A stretch of 64,000 nucleotides of DNA, from NCBI GenBank assembly GCA_963810945.1, contig CAWEPI010000008.1:124001-188000 (forward strand), written 5' to 3'. Shown in pieces: positions 45,783 to 55,202 of this stretch. The position numbers were made by a program, and so were the translations under genes. The DNA comes from JAOUEA01 sp963810945. GTDB taxonomy: Bacteria; Actinomycetota; UBA4738; HRBIN12. Each line of letters opens with the position of its first letter. Within the stretch, counting starts at the first letter, position 1. Under the pieces are notes generated by a model. That model made no database searches and had not been told where the DNA came from. It saw nothing but the letters and a program-made list of their open reading frames with translations.

Positions 45783-46904
45783 GCCGACACCTCCTCACGG
45801 GGCTGGGGCCGGAAGACGGGGGCGAGCAACGTGATCAACGCCACCACGCCGAGGAGGACGGCGCCGCCGATCAGGATCGAGCGGCGCTGGAAGTGGTCGG
45901 GCAGCACCACGACCGCGCCGGTGATCATCACCCAGGCCAGTCCGAACGGGATCAGCACCTTCCAGCCGAACTTCATCAGCCGGTCGTAGCGCATCCGCGG
46001 CATCGTGGCCCGCACCAGGATCATCACGTAGATCACGGCGGTGAGCTTCAGGATGAACCACAGGAGTGGTCCCGACCCATGCCCAGGCGCCGTGGAACGG
46101 CCAGTAGCCCCGCCATCCGCCCAGGAACAACGTCACGGCCACGGCAGCCACCGTCACCGTGTTCACGTACTCGCCGAGGTAGAACATCGCGAACTTGAAG
46201 CCCGAGTATTCCGTGTGGAAGCCGGCCACGAGCTCCGTCTCCGCCTCTGCCAGATCGAAGGGCGGACGGTTCGTCTCCGCGAGCGCGCCGATCAGGAAGA
46301 CCACGAAGGCCGGGAACTGCGGGATCACGTTCCAGATGCGCCCCTGCGCCGCCACGATCTCGGACAGCCGCAAGTGGCCGCTGTACATGATCACGGCCAC
46401 GATCGCGAGACTCATGCCCACCTCGTAGCTCACCATCTGCGCGCTGGAGCGCACCGACCCGAGCAGCGGGTAGTTGGAGCCGCTCGACCACCCGGCCAGC
46501 ACGATGCCGTACACCGCGATCGAGGTCATCGCCAGGATCCAGAGGATGCCGATGTTGAGGTCGGTGAGCTGGAACGGGAGCACGCGCCCGAAGAGCACCA
46601 CCGGCTCGCCGAACGGGATGATGGCGAACGCCAGGAAGCCCGGCACCATCGCCAGGATCGGCGCCAGGTTGTAGACGGCCAGATCGGCGTTCGTGGGCGA
46701 GATGCCCTCCTTGAAGAAGAGCTTGAGACCGTCGGCGAGCGTGATCAGGATGCCGCGCGGGCCGGCGCGCATGGGTCCCACGCGCGTCTGCATGTCCGCG
46801 ATCACCTTCCGCTCCATCCAGATGTAGAGCATCACGGCGATCAGCAGCGCGAAGAAGACCACGACCACGCGCACGACGAGGAGCCCCCAGTCCACCCAGT
46901 CCAT
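45779..46904 (-). CDS. nuoH: NADH-quinone oxidoreductase subunit H (set 1), frameshifted
   Basis: Eight-helix subunit with MERKVIADMQTRVGPMRAG, ETNRPPFDLAEAETELVAG and EYSGFKFAMFYLGEY. The frame changes at about 46060-46075: HGAWAWVG in one frame continues as PLLWFILKLTAVIYVMILVR in the other after removal of one base, then RATMPRMRYDRLMKFGWKVL. Corrected length about 374 residues. The first ATG overlaps the nuoG stop by 1 nt. Confidence 0.88.
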
Positions 46905-49297
46905 CAGGCGGACACCTCCTCGTCGACCGGCGCCGCGACCTCGGAGGCGATCGGCTCGAGCGTGACCTCGGCGGTGAAGGAGCCCGAGAGCAACGCGTTG
47001 GCCGCGAACCCGGCCTGGTTGAACGGCACGAACACCGACCCTCGCGCGACGTCTTCGGTCACGCGCGCCGGGAGCTCCGCCGCTCCTGCCGCCGTGCGCA
47101 CCACGGCCCTGGCCCCGGCGACGATCCCCAGCCCGTCGGCGTCCGCGGGATGGATCTCCACGAACGGTTCCTGGGCGAGCGCCGCCTTCAGCTCGTCGGC
47201 ACGATCGGAGAGCCGGCCCTCATCGACGAGCAACGGGTAGGTGAAGAGACGGAGGCCGTCCGCGGCCCGAACGGTCTCGGGGGCGCCGACCGCCAGCGTG
47301 ACCTCGCGCGGCGCCAGCAGGCCGGCCATCTCCTCGTGCAGCTCCTCGAGGGTCTCGAACCCGAGGTCGCCCCCGCACGCGAGCGCCATGCTCGCGAAGA
47401 TCTCCCAGTCGGCGAGCGAGATGCCCTCGGTCCCGCGGACCGGATGCATCAGCTGGCCGCGGCCCTCCCACGTGGTCACGTGACCCGTCTTCTCCAAGAA
47501 GGGCGCGGCGGGCAGGAACGCGTCGACGAATGGCTCGAGCGATCCGAGCTCCAACCCCTGCACGACCTTGTAGGGCACGTTCTGGAGCGCGCGCAGGGCG
47601 AGGTCGGCGTCGGTGGCATCGCGCAGCGGGTCCACGCCGACGAGCAGCAGGACGTCGATCTCGCCGTCGGCGCAGGCCTGGAGGATGGCGTGGGCGTCCC
47701 GGCCGGGCACACGGTTCATCACCGGCCCCCACACGGCCTCCACCTCGTCGAGCCCGTCCTCGGCCGTGCGCCCCCCGGGCAGCAGGCGCGGGTGCACGCC
47801 GGCGCGCAGGGCGCCCCGATCGTTCGCCCGTCGCGTGACGTAGGTGAAGCGGGCGCCCGCCTCGAACGCCAGGGCCATCGCCGACTCGGCGCCGCCCAGG
47901 CGCTCCGCCAGGCGCTCGCCCGCGATCACGACGGCCGCGTCGCCCGCCTCCCTGAGCGCCGACGCGGCCGCGTCGAAGTCCGCGTTGCCGGTGGGGCCTT
48001 CGGCGTCGAGCAACGCCAGCGCCTCGCCCGGCGCCGCGAGGATGTGCGTGGCGACATCGTGCAGGCGCGTGCGACGTGGATGCAGCACCCAGATCCGAGC
48101 TCCCCGCGAGGCGGCCTTGCGCAGCCGCAGGTGCAGGACCGGGATCTCCTGCTCCGCGTCCAGGCCGGCCACGAGGATCGCCTTCGCCCGCTCGACGTCC
48201 TTGTACGTCACAGACATCGGCTGCGCGGCGACGTAGCGCTCGGCCTCCCCCGCCCCTGCCGAACGCCGGTGGTCCAGGTCGTTCGTGCGGAACACCGTGC
48301 GCGCCAGCTTGGACAGCGCGTAGTAGTCCTCGTCCATCAAACGGCCGCCGGTGAGCACCGCCACCCGCGCCCCCTCGGCCCGGTGCGCCACCTCGGTGAG
48401 CACCTCGCCGAACGACGCCGGCTCGAGGCCGCGATCGCGGATCAGCGGCGTGGTGAGGCGCTCGGGCGCGTCGGGGAAGCGGAACGCGAACCGACCTTTG
48501 TCGCAGAGCCAGGCGTCGTTCACCTCGTAGTTGTCTCGCGCAAGCTGACGCACGACCTCGCCGCGACGGACGTCGACCTTGACGTTGCATCCAGCGCTGC
48601 AGTGGGGACAGACCGAGTCCGCGCTCGAGAGGTCGAACGGGCGGGCCACGAACCGGTACGGCGTGGCGGTGAGCGCGCCCACCGGGCAGATCTGGACCGT
48701 GTTGCCGCTGAACGGGCTCTGGAAGTCCTCGCCGGCCGCGATCGAGACGCGTTCTCCCGCGCCGCGCGCGAACAACTCGATGAACCGGTCACCGGAGATC
48801 TGGTCGCAGAATCGCGTGCACCGGGCGCACAGGACGCAGCGCTCCCGATCGAGGTTCACCAGCGGCGAGAGGGGCAGCGGCTTCAGATAGGTGCGCTTGG
48901 CCTCGGTGAACCGGCTGTCGCCAGGTCCGAACGCGAGGGCCTGGTCCTGCAGGGGGCACTCGCCCCCGCGGTCGCAGATCGGGCAGTCGAGGGGGTGGTT
49001 CAAGAGCAGGAACTCCAGGTTGGCGACCTGCGCCTCGTGCACGACGTCGGAGGTGTTCTGCGTGTTCACGACCATGCCCGGGGCCACGGTGACGGTGCAC
49101 GACGTGGCGAGCTTGGGCTGGCCCTCGATCTGCACGTAGCACTGGCGGCAGGCGCCGGCCGGCTCGAGCAGCGGATGGTCGCAGAATCGCGGGATCTCGA
49201 CCCCCAGCTGCTCGGCGGCGCGGATGATCAACGTGCCCTTCGGCACGGTGACCTCCTTGCCGTCGATCGTGAGGCTGACGAGCGGCTCAGGGCTCAC
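46904..49297 (-). CDS. nuoG: NADH-quinone oxidoreductase subunit G
   Basis: A 797-residue iron-sulfur subunit. N-terminal [2Fe-2S] domain (N1b): RFCDHPLLEPAGACRQCYV and LATSC. His-Cys [4Fe-4S] (N5): HPLDCPICDRGGECPLQ. Next cluster motifs: CVLCARCTRFC and CPVGAL (N4). CPHCSAGCNVKV with a later WLCDKGRF supplies the extra N7 site found in some bacteria. The rest is the molybdopterin-oxidoreductase-like domain without catalytic function. GTG at 49297 overlaps the nuoF stop. Only set 1 has this gene. Confidence 0.95.
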   Translation of the reverse strand: MSPEPLVSLTIDGKEVTVPKGTLIIRAAEQLGVEIPRFCDHPLLEPAGACRQCYVQIEGQPKLATSCTVTVAPGMVVNTQNTSDVVHEAQVANLEFLLLNHPLDCPICDRGGECPLQDQALAFGPGDSRFTEAKRTYLKPLPLSPLVNLDRERCVLCARCTRFCDQISGDRFIELFARGAGERVSIAAGEDFQSPFSGNTVQICPVGALTATPYRFVARPFDLSSADSVCPHCSAGCNVKVDVRRGEVVRQLARDNYEVNDAWLCDKGRFAFRFPDAPERLTTPLIRDRGLEPASFGEVLTEVAHRAEGARVAVLTGGRLMDEDYYALSKLARTVFRTNDLDHRRSAGAGEAERYVAAQPMSVTYKDVERAKAILVAGLDAEQEIPVLHLRLRKAASRGARIWVLHPRRTRLHDVATHILAAPGEALALLDAEGPTGNADFDAAASALREAGDAAVVIAGERLAERLGGAESAMALAFEAGARFTYVTRRANDRGALRAGVHPRLLPGGRTAEDGLDEVEAVWGPVMNRVPGRDAHAILQACADGEIDVLLLVGVDPLRDATDADLALRALQNVPYKVVQGLELGSLEPFVDAFLPAAPFLEKTGHVTTWEGRGQLMHPVRGTEGISLADWEIFASMALACGGDLGFETLEELHEEMAGLLAPREVTLAVGAPETVRAADGLRLFTYPLLVDEGRLSDRADELKAALAQEPFVEIHPADADGLGIVAGARAVVRTAAGAAELPARVTEDVARGSVFVPFNQAGFAANALLSGSFTAEVTLEPIASEVAAPVDEEVSA

Positions 49298-50595
49298 GAC
49301 GCCACCTCCTCGGACGGCGCCGGGGCGCGCAGCGGACAGCGTCCGAGCCGCACGTGCTCGAGGTACTCGTCCTCGAAGTGCTTGAGCGAGGAGTTGATGA
49401 CGGAGGCGGTGCCGTCGGCGAGGGCACAGAACGCGCGGAACAGGATGTTCGTGCCCATGTCGTGCATGAGCGGGAGGTCCTCCTCGCGGCCGTATCCATC
49501 CTCGAGCCGGCCGAGCACGCGGGTCGCCCACCAGCTGCCCTCCCGACACGGCGTGCACTTCCCGCAGGATTCGTGGGCGTAGAACTGCACCATGCGCTCG
49601 GCGGCCTCCACGACGCAGTCGGTCTCGTCGAGCACCATCACGGCTCCGGTACCGAGCAGCGAGCCGGCCTCGGCCACCGACTCGTAGTCGAGGTGCACGT
49701 CGATGGCGTCGGCCGTGAGGAGCGGGGTGGAGGATCCGCCCGGCGTGAAGGCCTTGAGCGCGCGCCCGCCGAGGACGCCGCCGCCCAGCTCCTCGAGGAG
49801 CACGCGGAACGGGGTTCCCATCGGGATCTCGTAGTTGCCGGGGCGCTCGACCTTGCCGCTGATCGTGAACATCTTGGTGCCCGGCGACTTCTCAGTGCCG
49901 AGCGCCCGGAACCAGTCGGCGCCGTTCGTCACGATGTCGGGGACGTTCATCAGCGTCTCGACGTTGTTGATCACGGTCGGGCTCGCGTAGAGACCCTCAA
50001 CCGCCGGGAAGGGAGGCCGGAGCCGCGGTTGGCCGCGCAGCCCTTCCAGCGAGTTGAGCAGGGCCGTCTCCTCCCCGCAGATGTAGGCCCCGGCGCCCCG
50101 GTGCAGCACGATGTCCAACTCGTAATCGCTCCCAGCTACGTCTTTCCCCAGATATCCTGCGGCATAGGCTTCCTCGAGCGCCTTCTGGAGCACGACACTC
50201 TGCCAGAGGTACTCCCCACGGACGTAGATGAACGTGGTGTGGCAACCGATCGCGACCGAGGCGATGGCCGCCCCCTCGATCAACCGGTGCGGATCGCGCT
50301 CGACGAGCTCGCGGTTGTTGCACGTGCCGGGCTCCGACTCGTCGTAGTTCACGGTGACGTAGGTGGGTTTGCCGGTGTCCCTGGGCACGAACGACCACTT
50401 CATGCCCGTGGGGAACCCGGCCCCGCCACGCCCGCGCAGCCCCGAGTCCTTCACCACCTGGATCAGATCCTCGGTCGACATGTCGAGCGCCTTACGCAGC
50501 CCCTGATAGCCGCCCTTGGCCACGTACCCGTCGATCGCGATCACCGACGGGTCGTCCCAATCGCGCGTGAGGCGCGGCGCGAGATCGCTGCTCAC
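49294..50595 (-). CDS. nuoF: NADH-quinone oxidoreductase subunit F
   Basis: A 433-residue subunit that binds NADH, FMN and cluster N3. Strings: LRGRGGAGFPTGMKW (NADH/FMN glycine-rich loop), NYDESEPGTCNNREL (FMN site), GAGAYICGEETALLNSLEG and the N3 motif ESCGKCTPCREG with a later cysteine in FRAFCALAD. GTG at 50595 overlaps the nuoE stop by 4 nt. It is the entry point for electrons from NADH and has no counterpart in set 2. Confidence 0.96.
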   Translation of the reverse strand: MSSDLAPRLTRDWDDPSVIAIDGYVAKGGYQGLRKALDMSTEDLIQVVKDSGLRGRGGAGFPTGMKWSFVPRDTGKPTYVTVNYDESEPGTCNNRELVERDPHRLIEGAAIASVAIGCHTTFIYVRGEYLWQSVVLQKALEEAYAAGYLGKDVAGSDYELDIVLHRGAGAYICGEETALLNSLEGLRGQPRLRPPFPAVEGLYASPTVINNVETLMNVPDIVTNGADWFRALGTEKSPGTKMFTISGKVERPGNYEIPMGTPFRVLLEELGGGVLGGRALKAFTPGGSSTPLLTADAIDVHLDYESVAEAGSLLGTGAVMVLDETDCVVEAAERMVQFYAHESCGKCTPCREGSWWATRVLGRLEDGYGREEDLPLMHDMGTNILFRAFCALADGTASVINSSLKHFEDEYLEHVRLGRCPLRAPAPSEEVAS

Positions 50596-51173
50596 GCCTG
50601 CACCTCCTCCGGGGTCTCGAGCCCCGCCAGCACGCGCGAGGCGTGGCGGAAGCTCTTCATCGCGGGCCCGCGCGCAGGTGTCGGTGAGGTGCCCGCGCGC
50701 AGCTCGGCGATCAACGCACGCATCCGCTCGGGGTTGACGTTGTCGTGGTTCATGAAGTCGATCTGCACCGCGGGCGCGAAGTCGCAGACCCCGATGCACT
50801 CCTCCTCGTGGAGCGTGATCATCCCGTCCTCGGAGATCTCCTGGCCGTGGGCCATCCCGGCGGCCTGGTGGGCGGCCTCGTAGACGTCCTTGGCGCCTCG
50901 CAGCATGCACGCGAGGTTCGTGCAGACGTTCACGAGATGCTCGCCGGTCGGACGCAGCCGGTACATCGTGTAGAAGGTGGCGACGGACTCGACCTCCGCG
51001 GTCGTGAGGTCGAGCAGGTCGGCCACCTCGCGCAGGCCCTCGCGCGTGACCATGCCCTCCTCGGACTGGACGAGGTAGAGCAGCGGCATGATCGCCGAGC
51101 GTTCGCGGCCTTGCGGGTAGCGGGCGACGATGGTCTGGGCCTCGTCGCGGATCCTCCCCTCGATCACGGCCAC
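50592..51173 (-). CDS. nuoE: NADH-quinone oxidoreductase subunit E
   Basis: A 193-residue thioredoxin-fold subunit with cluster N1a ligands in NVCTNLACMLRGA and EECIGVCDFAPAVQI. GTG at 51173 shares one base with the nuoD stop TAG; a second GTG 6 nt downstream is possible. The N-terminal helical bundle (ARYPQGRERSAIMPLLYLVQ) is typical. Confidence 0.94.
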   Translation of the reverse strand: MAVIEGRIRDEAQTIVARYPQGRERSAIMPLLYLVQSEEGMVTREGLREVADLLDLTTAEVESVATFYTMYRLRPTGEHLVNVCTNLACMLRGAKDVYEAAHQAAGMAHGQEISEDGMITLHEEECIGVCDFAPAVQIDFMNHDNVNPERMRALIAELRAGTSPTPARGPAMKSFRHASRVLAGLETPEEVQA

Positions 51174-52459
51174 TAGCGGTCCACCCCTCCCATCACGGGG
51201 TCGACGCTGGCGATCGCGGCGATCGCATCGGCGACGAGGGATCCCTCCACCATCGTGGCGGTGGCCTGCAGGTTCACGAACGAGGGGTCGCGGATCTTCA
51301 CCCGGTACGGGCGGTGCTCCCCATCGGAGACCACGTAGAAGCCGAGCTCCCCCCGGGGAGATTCGACGGCCTGGTAAACCTCTCCCGGCGGCACCTCCAC
51401 GCCTTGGGTCACCATCTTGAAGTGATGGATCAACGACTCCATCGACTCCTCCATGATGTGGCGCAGGTACTCCGGGTCGTTGCCGATGCCGTCGGGACCA
51501 ACCGACAGCTTGGCGGGCCACGCCACCTTCGGGTCCTCGACCATGATCGGACCCGGCTCCTCGAGGCGCTCGACGCACTGGGTCACGATCTTCATAGACT
51601 CGCGCATCTCGGCGAGGCGGATCACGTACCGGCCGTACGCATCCCCCTCGGTGCGCACCGGCACGTCGAAGTCATAGGTCTCGTATCCGGAATAGGGCGC
51701 GTCCTTGCGGACGTCCGCCGGGATCCCGGCGGAGCGCAGGATCGGGCCCGTGACCCCGAACGCGAGGGCGTCCTCGGCGGAGAGCACCCCGACGCCCACG
51801 TTGCGCTCGAGCCAGATCGGGTTCTCGTTGAGGATCGATTCGTACTCGTCGATGCGCTTGGGCATCTCCCGCAGGAACTTCTCGATCTTGGGGATGCCCT
51901 CATCGTCGATGTCCATGATCACGCCACCGATGCGGATGTAGTTGTGGTTCATCCGCAGCCCGGTGGTGCCCTCGAAGATGTCGAGGAGCACCTCGCGCTC
52001 GCGGAAGCCGTAGAGCATCACGCTCACGGCGCCGAGCTCCAGGCCGCCGGTCGCCAACCAGATCAGGTGCGAGGAGATGCGGTTCAGCTCGTTGAAGAGC
52101 ACGCGGAGGACCTGGGCGCGCGGCGGCGCCTCGATCCCCAGCAACCGCTCGACGGCGAGGCAGTACCCCAGCTCGTTGAAGAACGGCGACAGGTAGTCGG
52201 CCCGGGTGACGAACGTGATGCCCTGGCCCCACGTTCGGTACTCGGTGTTCTTCTCGATGCCGGTGTGGAGGTAGCCGATCACGGGCCGACAGCTGATCAC
52301 GGTCTCGCCGTCGAGCTCGAGCAGCAGGCGCAGCACCCCGTGCGTGGACGGGTGCTGCGGTCCCATGTTGATGATCATGGTCTCCTGGCGGATCTCGCCG
52401 GAGGCGTCGCGCACCTCGCGCTCATCGGCGGCCATCGGTTCGAGCGGCGTGTCCTGCAT
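51173..52459 (-). CDS. nuoD: NADH-quinone oxidoreductase subunit D
   Basis: A 428-residue subunit, relative of the large subunit of [NiFe] hydrogenases, that makes the quinone site with NuoB. Strings: MGPQHPSTHGVLRLLLELDG with the quinone-site histidine and tyrosine (GYLHTGIEKNTEYR), and C-terminal SPRGELGFYVVSDG. ATG at 52459 precedes the family start; the open frame extends upstream without similarity. It is the only NuoD gene in the window, so both complex I sets may depend on it. Confidence 0.96.
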   Translation of the reverse strand: MQDTPLEPMAADEREVRDASGEIRQETMIINMGPQHPSTHGVLRLLLELDGETVISCRPVIGYLHTGIEKNTEYRTWGQGITFVTRADYLSPFFNELGYCLAVERLLGIEAPPRAQVLRVLFNELNRISSHLIWLATGGLELGAVSVMLYGFREREVLLDIFEGTTGLRMNHNYIRIGGVIMDIDDEGIPKIEKFLREMPKRIDEYESILNENPIWLERNVGVGVLSAEDALAFGVTGPILRSAGIPADVRKDAPYSGYETYDFDVPVRTEGDAYGRYVIRLAEMRESMKIVTQCVERLEEPGPIMVEDPKVAWPAKLSVGPDGIGNDPEYLRHIMEESMESLIHHFKMVTQGVEVPPGEVYQAVESPRGELGFYVVSDGEHRPYRVKIRDPSFVNLQATATMVEGSLVADAIAAIASVDPVMGGVDR

Positions 52460-52467
52460 CGTTCCTC

Positions 52468-52971
52468 TTACGTGCCCAGCCGTGTGTCGATGGGCGGGAT
52501 GAACGCGCCGCCCTTGTAGCGCGTATTCACGCCCCCGAGCTCCTCGGTCTTGCGCAGAGGATGACCCTCCCACCCCTCCGGCAGCAGGATCCGGGTGAGG
52601 TCGGGATGGCCGTCGAAGATGACGCCGTAGAAGTCGAACACCTCGCGCTCATGCCAGTTGGCGGTGGGGAACATCGGGGTGACGCTCGGCACGTGCGGGT
52701 CCGCCTCCGTCAGGCCCACCTTCACGCGGGCGCGGTGGTGATGCTCCATCGAGCGCAGCTCGTAGACCACCCAGTAGCGGGGGTCCTTGCCGGGCCAGTC
52801 GGTGGCCGTCACGCAGGATAGGAAGCCGAGCGCGAGGTCGGGCTCCTCGCGCAGGAACGCGAGCGTGTCCAACAGCTCGTCACGCCCGACGAGCGTGGTC
52901 ACCTCACCACGCGCCACGAAGGTGTCGGGGCACCGCGGGCGGATCCGATCCGCGATCTCCTCGGGCCTCAC
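52468..52971 (-). CDS. nuoC: NADH-quinone oxidoreductase subunit C (set 1)
   Basis: A 167-residue subunit with TATDWPGKDPRYWVVYELRS, FPTANWHEREVFDFYGVIF and GWEGHPLRKTEELGG. GTG at 52971 overlaps the nuoB stop by 4 nt. It is separate from NuoD, as in most bacteria outside enterics. Confidence 0.94.
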   Translation of the reverse strand: MRPEEIADRIRPRCPDTFVARGEVTTLVGRDELLDTLAFLREEPDLALGFLSCVTATDWPGKDPRYWVVYELRSMEHHHRARVKVGLTEADPHVPSVTPMFPTANWHEREVFDFYGVIFDGHPDLTRILLPEGWEGHPLRKTEELGGVNTRYKGGAFIPPIDTRLGT

Positions 52972-53486
52972 TTGAAGGGCTCCTCGGTGCGGACCTTCTC
53001 CTGCAGGGTGAGGATGCCGTACATCAGCATCTCGGGCTTCGGCGGGCACCCCGGCACGTAGACGTCCACCGGCACGATCGTGTCGACGCCCTGCACGATG
53101 GCGTAGTTCGTGAACATCCCTCCGGCCGAGGCGCAGACCCCCATCGAGATCACCCAGCGCGGCTCCGGCATCTGGTCGTAGATGCGGCGGAGCACCGGAG
53201 CCATCTTCTGGCTCACGCGGCCCGCGACGATCATCAGGTCTGCCTGGCGGGGCGACGCGCGGAAGAGCTCCATGCCCCACCTGGAGAGGTCGTACTGCCC
53301 TGCGCCGGTCGACATCATCTCGATCGCACAGCAGGCCAGTCCGAAGGTGGCGGGCCACATCGATTGCTTGCGCGCCCAGCCCGCCGCGCGGTCCAGGGTG
53401 GTCAACAGGACGCCGCGCTTGACCTCTTCCTCGATCTCCTCGGGGGTCTTCCCGAGCTGGACGCCCTCGACGCGCTCAACGGGCAC
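52968..53486 (-). CDS. nuoB: NADH-quinone oxidoreductase subunit B (set 1)
   Basis: A 172-residue subunit with N2 ligands in GLACCAIEMM, MGVCASAGGMF and PGCPPKPEML. The second motif is GVCASAGG, the common bacterial type, whereas set 2 has GSCSNCGG. GTG at 53486 overlaps the nuoA end by 11 nt. Confidence 0.95.
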   Translation of the reverse strand: MPVERVEGVQLGKTPEEIEEEVKRGVLLTTLDRAAGWARKQSMWPATFGLACCAIEMMSTGAGQYDLSRWGMELFRASPRQADLMIVAGRVSQKMAPVLRRIYDQMPEPRWVISMGVCASAGGMFTNYAIVQGVDTIVPVDVYVPGCPPKPEMLMYGILTLQEKVRTEEPFK

Positions 53487-53928
53487 CGACGGCCTCCTGG
53501 GTCTCCACGCGCCGCTCGAACCCCGGCTGCAAGGCTTCGTCGATCGGGGTGACCTGGTCGCTCGACCAGTCGAACCCACCCTTGCGCCAGATGTAGAGGT
53601 AGGCCACGAACACGAGCCCGATGAACACCGCCATCTCCGCGAGCCCGAAGAGACCGAGCTGTCGGAAGGTCACGGCCCAGGGGAACAGGAAGATCGTCTC
53701 GACGTCGAAGATGATGAAGAGCATCGCCACGACGTAGAACTTCACGCTGAACTTCTCACCGCGCGGCAGGCGGACGGGGTCGTTGCCGCACTCGTACGCG
53801 GAGAGCTTCACGGGGTTCGGGTGATCGGGGCGCAGGAAGTGCGACGCGACCAGCGAGCCGGCCGCGAAGACCACGGCCAGCACCGCCATGGCGACGATCG
53901 GCAGGTAGTCCGTCAGCACGGGCGGCAT
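53476..53928 (-). CDS. nuoA: NADH-quinone oxidoreductase subunit A (set 1)
   Basis: A 150-residue, three-helix subunit with AYECGNDPVRLP and LFIIFDVETIFLFPWA. It has a longer hydrophilic C-terminus than the set 2 copy. It lies 7 nt after the reductase gene, so the nuo block is most likely read from the promoter upstream of that gene. Confidence 0.95.
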   Translation of the reverse strand: MPPVLTDYLPIVAMAVLAVVFAAGSLVASHFLRPDHPNPVKLSAYECGNDPVRLPRGEKFSVKFYVVAMLFIIFDVETIFLFPWAVTFRQLGLFGLAEMAVFIGLVFVAYLYIWRKGGFDWSSDQVTPIDEALQPGFERRVETQEAVGAR

Positions 53929-53935
53929 CCTACTG

Positions 53936-55186
53936 TCATGACGCCTTCCCCAACCGTTCGATGACGTAGAAGAGCTTGTCCTGCGTATCTCCGTCCCGGC
54001 CGTCGGTGAGGTTCGCCATCAGCCGCATCGCGAAGCCCATCATGCGCTCGTTGGGCAAGAGGTACTTGGTGGCGCGACCCATGATGGCGGGGCGGCCGAT
54101 CACCCGCGCGAAGACCCGCCCGATGGAGAAATAGCGGCCGTACCGCTCCTTCAGCATCGTCGGGTACATCATCGCGACACCGGGCCGATCCTTCACCAGC
54201 GCCTCGTGCGTCACCTCGGCCGCCATCTCCGCGGTCTCGATCGCGTAGGCGATGCCTTCGCCGTTGAACGGGTTCACCGCGCCGGCGGCATCACCCACCA
54301 GCAGCAGCCCGGGCACCGCCTGCGGCACGCGGTTCATGCTCATGGGGAGCGGACCCGAGAGCAGGCGGCCCTCGGCGTGCCCCTCGTCGATCTCCCAGTC
54401 GGCGGGCAGCATGGTCGAGAAGGCGTTGAACAGGCGCTGCGCGGAGATCTTCTTGAAGTCCTTGAAGGTGTTGAGGAGTCCCGCGCCGAGGTTGATCCGA
54501 CCGCCCGCGACGGGGAAGAGCCACCCGTACCCCGGCAGGAGCATGTCCCCCTCCCACAGGTCGAGCCAGGACTCGAACCACGGGCCGGGGCGATACGACG
54601 TGCGGTAGTAGCGGCGCGCCGCGATGCCCAGCGGACGCGAAAGGTCACGTCGCACGCCGGCGGGCGTCGCGAAGCGACTGGCGGCGCCGTCGGCGGCGAT
54701 CACGAAGCGGGCGCGGATCTCGGTTGGCTCGGCGTCCTTCTCGTCGGCCGGCCGAACGGTCCCGCCGCGCACCCAGCCGTCCTCCAGGATCGGATCGAGG
54801 GCCTCGGTGCGATCCATCATCCGGGCGCCGGCCTTCTGGGCACGCTCGACGAGGAGCGCGTCGAAGTCGTGGCGCGTCATCACGAGGCCGTAGCCGGGGA
54901 AGTCGTGGAGCTCCGGCCACGGCAGGTCGATCGTGGCCGAGCGCGAATGGACGCGCAGCCCGAGCACCCGCTCGAACCCGGGCTGATCCGGATCGATGCC
55001 CATGCGCAGCATCGCGGCAACGCCACGCGGGGTGAGGCCGTCTCCGCACACCTTCTCGCGCGGGAACGAGGCCTTGTCGATCAGCGTCACATCGAGCCCG
55101 TGGCGGGCGAGGTGGTACGCCGCGGCGGACCCTCCAGGACCCGCCCCAACGACCAGGACGTCGGTCTCGATGCGTTGCGGACTCAC
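53936..55186 (-). CDS. Geranylgeranyl reductase family FAD-dependent protein
   Basis: A 416-residue flavoprotein with the FAD motif VLVVGAGPGGSAAAYHLARHG, the substrate-cavity motif LPGYGWLFPVAGGRINLG and GLLLVGDAAGAVNPFNGEGI. The family saturates isoprenoid double bonds; a close actinobacterial relative, MenJ, reduces one double bond of the menaquinone tail. Position at the head of the nuo block and near two prenyl synthases supports a menaquinone role (inference). I chose GTG 55186, after a GGGGGG ribosome binding site, over the ATG at 55231, which would place part of the operator-like region in the coding sequence. Confidence 0.85.
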   Translation of the reverse strand: MSPQRIETDVLVVGAGPGGSAAAYHLARHGLDVTLIDKASFPREKVCGDGLTPRGVAAMLRMGIDPDQPGFERVLGLRVHSRSATIDLPWPELHDFPGYGLVMTRHDFDALLVERAQKAGARMMDRTEALDPILEDGWVRGGTVRPADEKDAEPTEIRARFVIAADGAASRFATPAGVRRDLSRPLGIAARRYYRTSYRPGPWFESWLDLWEGDMLLPGYGWLFPVAGGRINLGAGLLNTFKDFKKISAQRLFNAFSTMLPADWEIDEGHAEGRLLSGPLPMSMNRVPQAVPGLLLVGDAAGAVNPFNGEGIAYAIETAEMAAEVTHEALVKDRPGVAMMYPTMLKERYGRYFSIGRVFARVIGRPAIMGRATKYLLPNERMMGFAMRLMANLTDGRDGDTQDKLFYVIERLGKAS

Positions 55187-55202
55187 GGCATCCCCCCGGA
55201 GC

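Noticed and set aside
47150..49582. Very long open frame on the plus strand opposite nuoG (and similar long antisense frames opposite the second ctaD, nuoL and nuoD)
   Set aside because: High G+C suppresses stop codons in the complementary frame. The translations are Arg/His/Gln/Asp-rich without domains, while the opposite strand encodes well-known proteins.
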